Positions 8,134-17,861 of a stretch of 64,000 nt of DNA are shown one piece after another. The stretch is from an uncultured Collinsella sp. Its GTDB lineage: Bacteria; Actinomycetota; Coriobacteriia; Coriobacteriales; Coriobacteriaceae. Position numbers and translations under genes: made by a program. The DNA is taken from the NCBI GenBank assembly GCA_959599095.1, contig CAUGGC010000012.1, positions 1-64,000 of the forward strand, read 5' to 3'. The notes beneath the pieces are model-generated. The model was given only the letters and a program-made list of their open reading frames with translations. It did not search any database and was not told the origin of the DNA. The stretch's first letter is position 1. The number at the start of each line of letters is the position of its first letter.

Positions 8134-10911
8134 CTACCCGCGGTTGCGGACGCGGCTGTAGGGCGTATCCACCATGGGCAGATCCGGACGCAGCTTGCCG
8201 TCAAACGCGCGGTAGGCGTTCTGTACGGCGGGCGCCGTGGGGATCGTCGCGATCTCGCCGATGCCCTTGCCGCCGTATGCCACGGGCAGCAGCTCGTCCT
8301 TCTCCACGTAGATGGCGTGGATATCCGGAATCTCGGGGGCACGGAACAACCCGAGCGTACCGTACCTTGCCTGGGGTACGCAGTCCTTAAGCGGCCAGTC
8401 CTCGGTAAGCGCATAGCCCATACCCATGAGCACGCCGCCTTCAATCTGACCCTGGATGGAGATGGGATTGACCACCTTGCCGGAATCGTGCGCGGCATAG
8501 ACCTCGCTCACGCGGCCGTCATCGTCCAGAATGACCACATGCGTGGCGAAGCCGTAGCAGATGTGGCTCTTGGGGTTGGGAACATCCGCACCCAGTTTGT
8601 CGGTCGGCTCCAGATACACGTAGCCAAACTCGCACCCCTCGAGCGCCTTGATGGCGGCGGCGGGGTCCTGAGGATGCATGCCCTGGCCAGCGACGAGTTC
8701 CTGCGTGCGCAGCTGGTAGGCGCGACCGTCGTCGTACTCGATCTTGACGCCGTCACCATGAGCGCTCACCGGGGCGGTAGGCGCAGGCTTGCCGGCCTCG
8801 ATGCCAACCATGGCGTCGCGCAGCAGGAAGGCGGCGCCGCGCACGGCCTCGCCGGTCACGACCGTCTGGCGCGAGCCAGACGTGGTGCCGGAGTCGGGAG
8901 CGTTCTCGGTAGAGCACTCGCCGTTGGCGATGCAGCTCAGCGGCAGACCGCACGCCTCGGCAACGTCCTGCAAAAAGACGGTGTTGCAGCCCTGGCCGAT
9001 GTCGGACGTGGCGGCATAGACCACGGCCACGCCGTTCTCGATGCGAATCTTGCAGCGGCCGGCATCGGGCAGGCCCACGCCCACGCCGGCATTCTTCATG
9101 GCGCAGGCGATACCGGCGTGTCCGGGATGCGCGTAGTAGGCATCCTTGACCTCGAGTAGCGTCTCCTTAAGCGCCGTGGAGCAGTCGGCGATCTGGCCGT
9201 TGGGCAAAACCTCGCCCGGCTCGATGGCGTTGCGGTAGCGAATCTCCCACGGATCCAGGCCGACCTTCTCTGCCAGCAGGTCAATCAAGCTCTCGAGCGC
9301 AAACTCGGACTGGCAGACGCCAAAGCCACGGTACGCACCGGCGGGCGGATTGTTGGTGTAGTAGCCAAAGCCGCGAATGTCGGTGTTCTGGTACTTGTAG
9401 GGGCCGACGGCATGCGTGCAGGCGCGCTCGAGCACCGGACCGCACAGCGACGCGTAGGCGCCGGTGTCAAAGTTGATCTCGCAGTCCAGGCCGGTAAAGT
9501 TGCCCTCGGCGTCGCAACCCAGCGTAAAGGTACCGTCCATGGCATGGCGCTTGGGATGGAACGCGAGCGACTCGGCGCGCGTGAGCTTGCACTTCACAGG
9601 ACGCTGGAACTTATATGCGGCGAGCGCGGCCAGGTGCTGGATGGACACATCCTCCTTGCCGCCAAAGCCGCCACCCACAAGCATGGTCTCGACGACCACG
9701 CGCTCGGGCTCGTTGTCCCAGCCAAACATGTGGGCACACTCTTTGCGCGTGTCGTAGGCACCCTGGTCGGTCGACTGCACCTTGACGCCGTTCTTGTACG
9801 GGAAGGCAACGGCGCACTCGGGCTCCAAGAAGGCATGCTCGGTAAAGGGCGTGGTAAAGCGCTGTGTCACGGTGAACGCGCTCTCTGCCAGCGCCTTTGC
9901 GGCGTCGCCGCGCGTCACATGGCGGCTCTGGCACACGTTGTCCTTGAGCTCCACCGTGTTGCCAAAGGCAAAGAAGCTGTCGTGCAGGCGCGGGGCGTCG
10001 GCAGCCCTGGCCTCGACAATGTTACGCACGGGCTCCAGCGGCTCGTAATCGATCTTTACGAGCTTCTTGGCCTTCTCGAGCGTCGCCTCGTCCTCGGCAA
10101 CCACCAGCGCGATGGCATCGCCCACGCAGCGGGTGATATCGCCCTGAGCGATCATGACGTCCCAGTCCTGGATAAGGTGGCCGACCTGGTTGACCGGCAC
10201 GTCCTCGGCGCGCAGGATGCCCACCACACCGGGCAGGGCCTCGGCCTTGGAGGTGTCGATGGAGAGCACGCGGGCGCGCGGATACTTGGAGCGCACGGCG
10301 CTGGCGTAGGTCAGACCCGGCTGATCGAGCTCGTCGATGTCATCGGGATACTTGCCCTCGCCGAGCACCTTCTTGCGCACGTCGATACGGAAGGCGCGCT
10401 TGCCCACGCCGTAGTCGTCGCCGCGCTCCAGGTCCTCGTCGATCTGCTTTTCGCCGCGGAGCACCGCAGCTGCCAGCGAAATGCCCTCGATAATCTTTTT
10501 GTAGCCGGTGCAGCGGCAGACGTTACCGCGGATGGCGTACTTGATCTGCTCCTCGGTGGGCTCGGGGTCCTCGGCTATGAGCGCCGCACCCGCCATGACC
10601 ATGCCGGGGATGCAAAAACCGCACTGCACGGCACCCACGGCGCCAAAGGCGTACACAAAGGCCTCGCGCACGTCCTGGGGCAGGCCCTCGACGGTCACGA
10701 TGTTGCGGCCGGCGGCAAGAGCGGTGGTCAGCACGCAGGCCTTGACGGCTGCACCGTCCACGTGGATGGTGCAGGTACCGCACGCGCCCTCGGAGCAGCC
10801 GTCCTTGGCGGAGTGAATATGCAGGTCGTCGCGCAGGTAGCGCAGCAGCGGTTTATTTTGGGTCGTCGTGTGCTGGACGCCGTTAACGGTAAAAGTGAAT
10901 TCCTGTGCCAT
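8134..10911 (-). CDS. xdhD: Molybdenum hydroxylase (XdhD-type purine/xanthine dehydrogenase)
   Basis: A 925-residue fused hydroxylase. Residues 1-150 hold two [2Fe-2S] clusters: Cys39, 44, 47 and 59 in the ferredoxin fold, and Cys97, 100, 132 and 134 in the four-helix part (CGFCIPGM, CRCTGY). The rest is the molybdopterin domain with VGGGFGGKEDV near 415 and the catalytic Glu in GGKGIGEIA near the C-terminus. There is no FAD domain or FAD subunit gene, as in E. coli XdhD and the selenium-dependent enzymes of anaerobic purine degraders. It likely oxidises a purine (hypoxanthine, xanthine or a related compound) or, in the reverse direction, handles urate; electrons would pass through the polyferredoxin and YgfK encoded next to it. 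Substrate is inferred from neighbours only. Confidence 0.85.
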   Translation of the reverse strand: MAQEFTFTVNGVQHTTTQNKPLLRYLRDDLHIHSAKDGCSEGACGTCTIHVDGAAVKACVLTTALAAGRNIVTVEGLPQDVREAFVYAFGAVGAVQCGFCIPGMVMAGAALIAEDPEPTEEQIKYAIRGNVCRCTGYKKIIEGISLAAAVLRGEKQIDEDLERGDDYGVGKRAFRIDVRKKVLGEGKYPDDIDELDQPGLTYASAVRSKYPRARVLSIDTSKAEALPGVVGILRAEDVPVNQVGHLIQDWDVMIAQGDITRCVGDAIALVVAEDEATLEKAKKLVKIDYEPLEPVRNIVEARAADAPRLHDSFFAFGNTVELKDNVCQSRHVTRGDAAKALAESAFTVTQRFTTPFTEHAFLEPECAVAFPYKNGVKVQSTDQGAYDTRKECAHMFGWDNEPERVVVETMLVGGGFGGKEDVSIQHLAALAAYKFQRPVKCKLTRAESLAFHPKRHAMDGTFTLGCDAEGNFTGLDCEINFDTGAYASLCGPVLERACTHAVGPYKYQNTDIRGFGYYTNNPPAGAYRGFGVCQSEFALESLIDLLAEKVGLDPWEIRYRNAIEPGEVLPNGQIADCSTALKETLLEVKDAYYAHPGHAGIACAMKNAGVGVGLPDAGRCKIRIENGVAVVYAATSDIGQGCNTVFLQDVAEACGLPLSCIANGECSTENAPDSGTTSGSRQTVVTGEAVRGAAFLLRDAMVGIEAGKPAPTAPVSAHGDGVKIEYDDGRAYQLRTQELVAGQGMHPQDPAAAIKALEGCEFGYVYLEPTDKLGADVPNPKSHICYGFATHVVILDDDGRVSEVYAAHDSGKVVNPISIQGQIEGGVLMGMGYALTEDWPLKDCVPQARYGTLGLFRAPEIPDIHAIYVEKDELLPVAYGGKGIGEIATIPTAPAVQNAYRAFDGKLRPDLPMVDTPYSRVRNRG

Positions 10912-10923
10912 GGTGATTCCCTT

Positions 10924-11403
10924 CTACACGCCGGCGGCGATGCCGGTGCGGTCGTGAATGGCGCCATGCGGGCAGACGACGGCGCACATGCCGCACGACA
11001 GGCAGTCCACGCCGTCGATATGGGCGCAGTTGTCCTCGATGCGGATAGCGCCGGCAGGGCACTTTTTAGCGCACATGCCGCAACCGATGCAGCTCGTGTC
11101 GCAGATCTTGCGCGCAATGGCGCCCTTATCGGTGTTGTTGCAGCGCACCAGAATGTTCTGGTAGCCGGGAACGAAGGCGATCACGCGCTGCGGGCACGCC
11201 ATGCCGCACAGGCCACAGCCCGTGCACTTGGAGCAATCCACGCGGGCGATGCCATCGACCAGCGCAATGGCGCCGTGGGGGCAGGCCGTGACGCAGGCAC
11301 CACAGCCAATGCAGCCTTCGCTGCAGCGGGCGTCGCCGCCTGCGGAGGCGCAACCGCTTCCGCAGGCAACGTAGGCCACGTTATGTTGAATGGATTTGGC
11401 CAT
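10924..11403 (-). CDS. Polyferredoxin, four 4Fe-4S motifs
   Basis: A 159-residue electron carrier with four cysteine clusters of the CxxCxxCxxxCP type: CIGCGACVTACP, CTGCGLCGMACP, CIGCGMCAKKCP and CLSCGMCAVVCP, plus an N-terminal Cys-rich stretch (CGSGCASAGGDARCSEGC). It resembles the ferredoxin half of RnfB. It lies 12 bp from both ygfK and xdhD and probably shuttles electrons between YgfK and the molybdenum hydroxylase. No membrane segment is seen, so it should be cytoplasmic. Confidence 0.88.
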   Translation of the reverse strand: MAKSIQHNVAYVACGSGCASAGGDARCSEGCIGCGACVTACPHGAIALVDGIARVDCSKCTGCGLCGMACPQRVIAFVPGYQNILVRCNNTDKGAIARKICDTSCIGCGMCAKKCPAGAIRIEDNCAHIDGVDCLSCGMCAVVCPHGAIHDRTGIAAGV

Positions 11404-11414
11404 AAGAGACTCGC

Positions 11415-14414
11415 CTATTTCTTAAGAAGGTACGGATAGCTGTCGCGCACGGCCTTGATGGTCAGGCGGACGGCCTCGGGCAGACCGGTGTTGACGGCAT
11501 CGACCGAGACGGTACGGACCGTGCCGGCAACACGGACCTTAAAGTGATCCTCGTCCACGGCCAGGAAGCCCTCGTTCTCGGAGTTCTCCATGTCCTGCTC
11601 GCTCCAGAACAGGGTGAGCTTGTCCTTGTAGGGACGACCCTCCTGGTAGGGGCAGAACACGGCGCAGTTGCCGCACTCGTTGCACATGCCATCGACGTGG
11701 ACGACCTGGTGCTTGGCCAGGCCCGGCACCTTAATTGCCACGTTGGCGCGGTTGGGGCACACGTCGCAGCAGACCTCGCACACCGAGCCGCAGCCCAGGC
11801 AACGGGTCTTGGTGCAGTTGCGCTTGTCGCGGCACAGCGACCCCTTGCGCTCGTAGCAGGTGTCCTCACGGCCGGCCTGCTCGTTGCAGTCGGCGTACTT
11901 GTTAAAGTCCACGCCGGCGATGGCACGGGCGACCTCGGCGGCGTCGGCAATAGCCTCGACCACGGTAGCCGGACCGCGACGGCAGTCGCCCGCAGCCCAG
12001 ACGCCCTCGACGCCGGTGGAGGTGGCGGCAAGGCGGCCGCGACGGTCGTGCTCAACGCCCGCGGCGTCGTACAGGCTGGCGTCGATGCCCTCGCCCACGG
12101 CGCAGATCACCGTGGTGGCGGAAAGCTCGACCGTCTCGCCCGTGGCGACGGGGCTGCGGCGGCCGCTTGCATCCGGCTCGCCAAGTTCCATAACGTCGCA
12201 GGTCAGCACGGCGCCGTTGAGTGCCTTGGGAGCCAGCAGCTCGCAGAACTCAACGCCGTCGGCAAGAGCAAAATCGAGTTCTTCCTCGTCGGCGGGCATC
12301 TGCTTCTTGGTGCGGCGATACACCAGGCGCACGTTCTTCACGCCAGCCAGGCGCTTGGCCACGCGGGCCGCGTCCATGGCGGTGTTGCCGGCGCCAATGA
12401 CCACGACGTCCTCGCCCAGCTCGAGCTTCTCGCCCTTCTTGGCGGCCTCGAGGAACTCCAGTACGTCGAGCTCGGCACCCTCGCCCAAGCCTGCAGAGCC
12501 GGGCATCCAGGCACCGGTGGCCACGACCACGTCGGTAAAGCCCTGGGCCTTGAGCTCGTCAATGGAATCCACGCGAGCGTTGAGCTGCACCTTGGCGCCA
12601 AAGGCCAGGCAGAGCTCGGCATCGTGGGAGATATCGTCGCTCGCAATGCGGAACTCGGGGATGACGTGACGGACCACGCCGCCGAGCGAATCGCGGGCCT
12701 CGAAGATAGTGACGGGCACGCCGGCACGCGTCAGGAAGAATGCCGTCGCCAGACCGGCCGGGCCGCCGCCGATAACGGCAACGTTGCGCTCACCGTCGTT
12801 GGCGATGGCCTGGGCGCGCAGCTTGGGCAACACGGCCGTCATGGCCTCGCGGGCAGCCTTGAGCTTGCTGGCGCGAATCTGGGCGCCCTCGGGCTCGTAG
12901 AATGCACGCTCGCAGGCACGGCCGCAGGGATGCGGGCAGATGGTGCCGGTAATGAACGGCAGGGCGTTGCGCTCGATGATGATGTTGAGTGCGTCCTCGT
13001 AGCGGCCTTCGTCAACAGCCGCCAGATAGGCGGGAATATCCTGCTGGATGGGGCAGCTCGTGCGGCACGGCGTGGTAAAGCAATCGGAAAGCGGGCTCTT
13101 GCCGGCGACCTTGCGGTCGGGCAGCGGACGCAGCGGCTTCTTGTAGAGCGGGTTGGTGAGCGAGTCGGTCTGGATCGCAGTCACAGCCTCGAGAGAGACG
13201 CCCTCAAAAGGCTTACCATCCAGGTCGGTAAACTCCCCGGCCATCTGGCTAAAGCGCTCGTAACCGCCGGGCTTGAGCACGTCGGTCGCCAGGGTGACGG
13301 GCCAAATGCCGGCATCGTACAGGGCACGGATGTTGTAGACCGTAGCACCACCGGAGTAGCTGATGCGCAGCGTGCCATCGAACTGCTCAGTAATGCGGCG
13401 GGCGGCCTCGATGGTCAGCGAGAACAGCGAACGACCGGACATGTACATCTCGGTGGAGGGCAGCTCGTTCCTCGTCACGTCGACGGGGAACGTGTTGGTC
13501 AGCTTGACGCCAAACTCCAGACCGCGCTCGGCGCACAGGGCAATCAGGCGCTCGAACATGGGCACGGCATCGGCCCACTGCAGATCCTCGCGGAAGTGCG
13601 TGTCATCGAAGACGATGTAGTCAAAGCCCAGCTCGTTGAGGCGCTGGCGGGCAAACTCATAGCCCAACAGCGTGGGGTTACACTTGATGTAGGTGTTGAG
13701 GCCCTTCTCGGTGATCAGATAGGTCGCGATGCGCTCGATCTCGGCAGGCGGGCAGCCGTGCAGGGTAGACTCGGTGATGGAGTTGGAGACGCGCGCCGGG
13801 ATGGACTCGACAAACGCAGCGTCGACATGCTCAAACTTGTCCAGGTTGGCAAGCGCCCAGGCACGGCACTCGTTCCAAGCCTCGGAGCCGCTGGCATCCT
13901 TCATACCCTCGATGTAGGCGTCGACCTTGGGGCTCTTAATACCCTCGAGGTCATAGCCCACCGACATGTTGAAGACAAAGCCGTCCGGGCTGCCCAGACC
14001 GTACTCGCGAGCGATCAGGTGGCAGGCAAACCATGCCTTCACGTACTCGGCAAAGGCCTGCGGAACCTCGAGCTCGGTCGACCACTCGCAGTTGTAGCAC
14101 TCGTCCTGAGCCACGATGCAGGGCTTGTTGACGCACTTGGAGAGCTCCTCGCCGTCCATAACCTGAACGGTCTTGAGCTCAAAGAAGCGGGAACCAGCCA
14201 CATAGGATGCCACGATGTTCTGGGCAAGCTGCGTATTGGGACCGGCGGCCGGGCCAAACGGAGTCTCGATGCGCTCGTCAAAAATGGGAAGCGCGCCCTC
14301 CTGGTTGGTCGTGACCATCTTGCGCACGCCAAAGACGGCGCCCTGAGTCTTGTGCTCCTCGATGATCCAGTTCATCAGCTGCGAAAACGGGATCGGCCTC
14401 ATGATGTCGCTCAT
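11415..14414 (-). CDS. ygfK: YgfK-type NADPH:acceptor oxidoreductase (putative selenate reductase subunit)
   Basis: A 999-residue protein. The N-terminal half resembles dihydroorotate/dihydropyrimidine dehydrogenase barrels. From about 490 to 850 it is a GltD-like flavoprotein with an FAD site (GGGPAGLATAFFLTRAG) and an NADPH site (GAGNTAMDAARVA). The C-terminal end carries 4Fe-4S motifs (CLGCGSVCEVCCDVCP and CNECGNCAVFCP). I chose the ATG at 14414 because GAGGAG lies just upstream and the product then begins MSDIMRPIPFSQLMNWI, the usual family start. In gut anaerobes ygfK is part of the purine/urate utilisation gene set with ssnA and xdhD. It likely links NAD(P)H to the molybdenum enzyme. 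The historical selenate label is a genetic observation and may not be the physiological role. Confidence 0.88.
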   Translation of the reverse strand: MSDIMRPIPFSQLMNWIIEEHKTQGAVFGVRKMVTTNQEGALPIFDERIETPFGPAAGPNTQLAQNIVASYVAGSRFFELKTVQVMDGEELSKCVNKPCIVAQDECYNCEWSTELEVPQAFAEYVKAWFACHLIAREYGLGSPDGFVFNMSVGYDLEGIKSPKVDAYIEGMKDASGSEAWNECRAWALANLDKFEHVDAAFVESIPARVSNSITESTLHGCPPAEIERIATYLITEKGLNTYIKCNPTLLGYEFARQRLNELGFDYIVFDDTHFREDLQWADAVPMFERLIALCAERGLEFGVKLTNTFPVDVTRNELPSTEMYMSGRSLFSLTIEAARRITEQFDGTLRISYSGGATVYNIRALYDAGIWPVTLATDVLKPGGYERFSQMAGEFTDLDGKPFEGVSLEAVTAIQTDSLTNPLYKKPLRPLPDRKVAGKSPLSDCFTTPCRTSCPIQQDIPAYLAAVDEGRYEDALNIIIERNALPFITGTICPHPCGRACERAFYEPEGAQIRASKLKAAREAMTAVLPKLRAQAIANDGERNVAVIGGGPAGLATAFFLTRAGVPVTIFEARDSLGGVVRHVIPEFRIASDDISHDAELCLAFGAKVQLNARVDSIDELKAQGFTDVVVATGAWMPGSAGLGEGAELDVLEFLEAAKKGEKLELGEDVVVIGAGNTAMDAARVAKRLAGVKNVRLVYRRTKKQMPADEEELDFALADGVEFCELLAPKALNGAVLTCDVMELGEPDASGRRSPVATGETVELSATTVICAVGEGIDASLYDAAGVEHDRRGRLAATSTGVEGVWAAGDCRRGPATVVEAIADAAEVARAIAGVDFNKYADCNEQAGREDTCYERKGSLCRDKRNCTKTRCLGCGSVCEVCCDVCPNRANVAIKVPGLAKHQVVHVDGMCNECGNCAVFCPYQEGRPYKDKLTLFWSEQDMENSENEGFLAVDEDHFKVRVAGTVRTVSVDAVNTGLPEAVRLTIKAVRDSYPYLLKK

Positions 14415-14563
14415 AATGAGCTCCTCTCTGTAACGCCCGGCGAGACCGCGCGGCGGGCGCAAATACGGTGTAGCGCTAGCACAGCGCCGGCGACCCCGCG
14501 GAGGCCGCCTATACGCGCGTCGAATGCGGCGAAACACCCGACGCGCGTGAATCTACTTGTGAA

Positions 14564-15919
14564 TTAGTAGGTGCGATCGTTGAGCGTGCTCCAGAGCTTC
14601 TTGGACTCAGCCATGGTCCACGCGTTGATCTTTTCCTCATCAATGCCAACGAACTCGCGATCCTTGTACAGGATGCGGCCGTTGATGATGGTGGTGCGGC
14701 AGTTTTTGCCCATCATGCCAAAGAGCATGTGGCCGTCGATATTCTCCTCGCTCAGCGGCGTAAAGGGCTTGTAGTCCATGACGATAACGTCGGCGGCAGC
14801 GCCGGCCTCGAGCACGCCGAGCTTGCGATCAAAGTACTTGCTCGCCATCTTGGCGTTGTTCTCGAACAGCATGGTCATGGCCTCGCACCAGCCCACGTTG
14901 GGCATGGCGGCGTTGTGGCGCTGAATGATCAGGAAGACCTTAAGGCTCTCGAGCATATCGTGGGTGTAGGCGTCGGTGCCCATGCACACGGGGATGCCGC
15001 GGCGGAAGAACTCGAGCACGGGGGCACAGCCCACGGCGTTGCCCATATTGGATTCGGGGTTGTTGACGAGCCAGGTGCCGGACTCTTTGACGATGTCCAT
15101 CTCGGCGGGCGTCACGTGGATGCAGTGGCCCAGCATGGTGTCGGGACCGAGCAGGTTGTGCTGCAGCAGGCGCTCGACGGGGCTGATGCCACCGCGGTTG
15201 AGGCGGGAATCCCACACGTCGTTCATGCCCTCGCACACATGGATGTGGAAGCCGGTCAGGCCGTTGTTGGCCTCGGCCATCTTGTCCATGGTCTCGTCCG
15301 ACAGCGTAAAGGTGGCGTGACCGCCAAACATGGCGGCGATCATGTGGTTGTGGTTATCGCGACGCTCCTTGGCGGCCCACTGGGCAAATTCGGCGTTCTC
15401 GGCAATGGCCTGGTCGCATTTTTCCTGGCCGCGGCGATCGGAGACCTCGTAGCACAGGCACGAACGCATGCCCAGCTCCTGAGCTGCATCCTTAATAGTA
15501 AAGAGGCTTCCCGGGATTTCACAGAAGCTCGCATGGTGATCGAAGATCGTGGTGACGCCATCGCGGATGGAGTCAAGAATCGTGGCATAGGCGCTGGCCT
15601 TGGTGCCGTCGAGCGTCAGGTTGTCATCGATCTTCCACCACTGCTGCTCAAGATTCTCCAGGAAGTTGGTGGGGTTGCAGCCCTTAATGGCAAGGCCGCG
15701 AGCCAGACCCGAGTAGATGTGGGTGTGGCAATTGATGAGTCCGGGCATGATGAGGTTGCCCTGGGCGTCGACGTACACGGCATCCGGGTACTTGGCCTTG
15801 AGCTCACACTCGGGACCTACTTCGACGATCGTATCTCCGTCAATGGCAACCGCACCGTTTGGAATGAACGGGGTCTGAGAATTGCGGGTAAAAACGGAAC
15901 CGTTAGCGACCAGAAGCAT
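14564..15919 (-). CDS. ssnA: SsnA-type amidohydrolase
   Basis: A 451-residue metal-dependent amidohydrolase close to guanine deaminase/atrazine chlorohydrolase enzymes. The metal site is visible: NCHTHIYSG (His65, His67), HIHVCEG, GHCIHV and GTDAYTHDM. The product begins MLLVANGSVFTRN; I preferred the ATG at 15919 to an upstream in-frame ATG because AAGGGA sits 6 nt before it. SsnA co-occurs with ygfK and xdhD in purine-degrading anaerobes and probably deaminates or opens a purine-derived ring. It is followed by ygfK (150 nt away), the polyferredoxin and xdhD, so all four are likely one transcript. Confidence 0.88.
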   Translation of the reverse strand: MLLVANGSVFTRNSQTPFIPNGAVAIDGDTIVEVGPECELKAKYPDAVYVDAQGNLIMPGLINCHTHIYSGLARGLAIKGCNPTNFLENLEQQWWKIDDNLTLDGTKASAYATILDSIRDGVTTIFDHHASFCEIPGSLFTIKDAAQELGMRSCLCYEVSDRRGQEKCDQAIAENAEFAQWAAKERRDNHNHMIAAMFGGHATFTLSDETMDKMAEANNGLTGFHIHVCEGMNDVWDSRLNRGGISPVERLLQHNLLGPDTMLGHCIHVTPAEMDIVKESGTWLVNNPESNMGNAVGCAPVLEFFRRGIPVCMGTDAYTHDMLESLKVFLIIQRHNAAMPNVGWCEAMTMLFENNAKMASKYFDRKLGVLEAGAAADVIVMDYKPFTPLSEENIDGHMLFGMMGKNCRTTIINGRILYKDREFVGIDEEKINAWTMAESKKLWSTLNDRTY

Positions 15920-15937
15920 GAATGCTCCCTTCAACAT

Positions 15938-16114
15938 CAGGGGCGGGGTTTGACACCTCTGACATGGCGGAGTGCGAAGCGCCGGCCTACACCGGAAACG
16001 GGCCCTCTCCCGTCAACGCTTCACCAAAGGGACAAACCCTTTGAAGTGCGGCTTGGCGCCGCATGACGTCGGCGGACGAGGCGATGCGCCCGCCGACGAA
16101 TAGCACCGAATTGG
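15938..16114 (-). other. Spacer between permease and ssnA with hairpins
   Basis: A 177-bp gap inside the purine module. It holds a GTCGGCGG/CCGCCGAC hairpin (16068-16097) without a T-run, and AAAGGG-tttgt-CCCTTT near 16026-16042. It may be a processing or attenuation site, or the leader of a second promoter before ssnA (TTGACG lies within it). No known riboswitch consensus was recognised. Confidence 0.35.
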
Positions 16115-17509
16115 TTACTTCTTGCTCTCGGGCAAGACCAGATCCACGGCAGCGTCCTTGGCAGCATCGATGTGCTGAGCCACGACCGGCGTCTGCGGAA
16201 GGATCAGGTTAAGGACAATGGCCATGATGGCGGTGGGGGTCACGGCATTGGAGCCGATGACGGTGGACACCCAGGCGGGCATACCCTCGCCGGCAAGGCA
16301 ACCGCTGGCCATCCAGATACCCAGGCCAAAGACGACGGAGGTACCGACGATGGTGGTAGTGCGCTGCGTGAGGCCCTCGCGGGTGAACATGCGCACGCCG
16401 TTCATGGTGATGGTGCCAAAGACGCCGACGGTCGCGCCGCCGATGACGGGCTGCGGGATAGCGGAAAGGACGGCAGAGAGCTGCGGGAACAAACCAGCGA
16501 TGGCAAAGACGGCCGCGATGATCACAAAGACCCACTTGTTGACGACCTTGTTGGAGCAGATGATGCCCACGTTCTGGCCAAGGGCGCTGGTGGGAAGACC
16601 GCCCAGCAGGCCGCCGACCATAGAGGTAAGGCCCTGGGACACGATAGCGCCGGAGAGCTCGCGCTCGGTGGGCATACGGTCGATGGAGCCCAGGCAGGCG
16701 GCGGAGACGTCGCCGATAACCTGGATGGCGACCATGGGGAACACGACGGCGAGGGTAATGCAGACCTCGGGATCAAACTCAAGCGCGTAGGGCATGAGCT
16801 TGGGAAGCGCGAAGACCTGGGCGGTAGCGACGCTGGAGAAGTCGATCATGCCAAAGGGGATGGAGACAATCATGCCGACGATCATGCCAAAGAATACGGA
16901 GCCCAGCTTGAGCGTGCCCTTGCCAAAGTTGGCGAGCGCAAAGACCACGGCGAAGGTGATAAGAGCGACGCACCATGCCTGCGGGGTGCCCCACAGCGGC
17001 GTGCCCATGCCACCGGCCATGTACTTGACGGCCGTGGGATAGAGAGAGACGCCAATGGAGAAGATGACCGTACCGGTCACGACGGGCGGGAACAGCCACT
17101 TGATCTTGCTGTAGGCCAGACCAAAGAGGACCGCGACGGCGCCGCCGACGATCTCGCCTCCCAACAGCGCGCCAAAGCTAAAGCCCGAGGCGCCCATGGC
17201 CTGCAGGGCCGGGAGGAACGCGAACGAAACGCCCATGACGATGGGCAGGCCGCCGCCGATGCGACGGAAGGGAGCGAAAGCCTGAAGGGCCGTGTCGATC
17301 GCCGAAAGAACGAGCGCGACCTGAATGATATCGGTGCTCTGCTGGCTATTAAAGCCGTAGACACCGGCCATGATGACCGCCGGGGTAATAATGCCGGCAA
17401 ACGATGCCAGCACGTGCTGAAGGGCACACGGGATCATTTCCGTAACGGGCGGCATGCCTTCGCGAGTGAACAGGGCTTCAGTGCCGTTCGTAACCGTCTC
17501 CTGGGCCAT
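16115..17509 (-). CDS. Nucleobase:cation symporter (xanthine/uracil permease, NCS2 family)
   Basis: A 464-residue membrane protein with about 12-14 hydrophobic segments. It begins MAQETVTNGTEALFTREGMP and contains the NCS2 features ALQHVLASFAGIITPAVI and GLPTSALGQNVGII. I chose the ATG at 17509; the upstream extension is not family-like. NCS2 members import xanthine, urate or uracil with protons or sodium. Its position at the head of the ssnA-ygfK-xdhD module points to a purine substrate, probably xanthine or urate. The promoter at 17597-17625 would drive it. Confidence 0.9.
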   Translation of the reverse strand: MAQETVTNGTEALFTREGMPPVTEMIPCALQHVLASFAGIITPAVIMAGVYGFNSQQSTDIIQVALVLSAIDTALQAFAPFRRIGGGLPIVMGVSFAFLPALQAMGASGFSFGALLGGEIVGGAVAVLFGLAYSKIKWLFPPVVTGTVIFSIGVSLYPTAVKYMAGGMGTPLWGTPQAWCVALITFAVVFALANFGKGTLKLGSVFFGMIVGMIVSIPFGMIDFSSVATAQVFALPKLMPYALEFDPEVCITLAVVFPMVAIQVIGDVSAACLGSIDRMPTERELSGAIVSQGLTSMVGGLLGGLPTSALGQNVGIICSNKVVNKWVFVIIAAVFAIAGLFPQLSAVLSAIPQPVIGGATVGVFGTITMNGVRMFTREGLTQRTTTIVGTSVVFGLGIWMASGCLAGEGMPAWVSTVIGSNAVTPTAIMAIVLNLILPQTPVVAQHIDAAKDAAVDLVLPESKK

Positions 17510-17596
17510 TTGACCACCAATCCTCGAAGTAGTTGTTTTCGCATCTAACGCTCTATTGTGACGCAGTGCGGGGGTGAGGTTGTGCCTTCGTTGCAT

Positions 17597-17625
17597 ATCG
17601 TATTAAAGATGATTCTCATTCTCAA
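17597..17625 (-). promoter_or_regulatory. Candidate promoter of the purine module
   Basis: On the minus strand TTGAGA and TACGAT are separated by 17 bp. The segment around 17605-17640 is strikingly AT-rich and contains the tandem ATTCTCATTCTCA, a possible operator. The intergenic region 17510-17861 lies between the permease and the divergently transcribed YheO-type regulator. Confidence 0.4.
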
Positions 17626-17861
17626 TAATAATTTTTTGTTATCAAACTATTCTTGAGCTGAGACAAAGCATTTCCGCAGGTCAGGAAAGTGTCTGGTCAA
17701 AATAACATCTAACTTTTCTTTTGGTCGACCGTTTACCGCCAAATTCCTACCGCTCGTCCGTATTACGCAATGTACCTGCGGATATGCGAGATGAGGAATG
17801 GCGTGTTACCATGAGAAAAAATTGTTATGAACATTTCCGATTTCACCCCAAGGAGTTGCCC

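Noticed and set aside
9412..14567. Very long plus-strand ORFs (675 and 1007 codons) opposite xdhD and ygfK
   Set aside because: They are antisense shadows created by high G+C codon bias; the minus-strand frames encode clear enzyme families, and the plus-strand products have low-complexity, non-family composition.
17611..17640. Fur-type iron box upstream of the permease
   Set aside because: The tandem ATTCTC word is not a symmetric Fur box, and no iron gene is adjacent; it is kept only as an AT-rich promoter feature.
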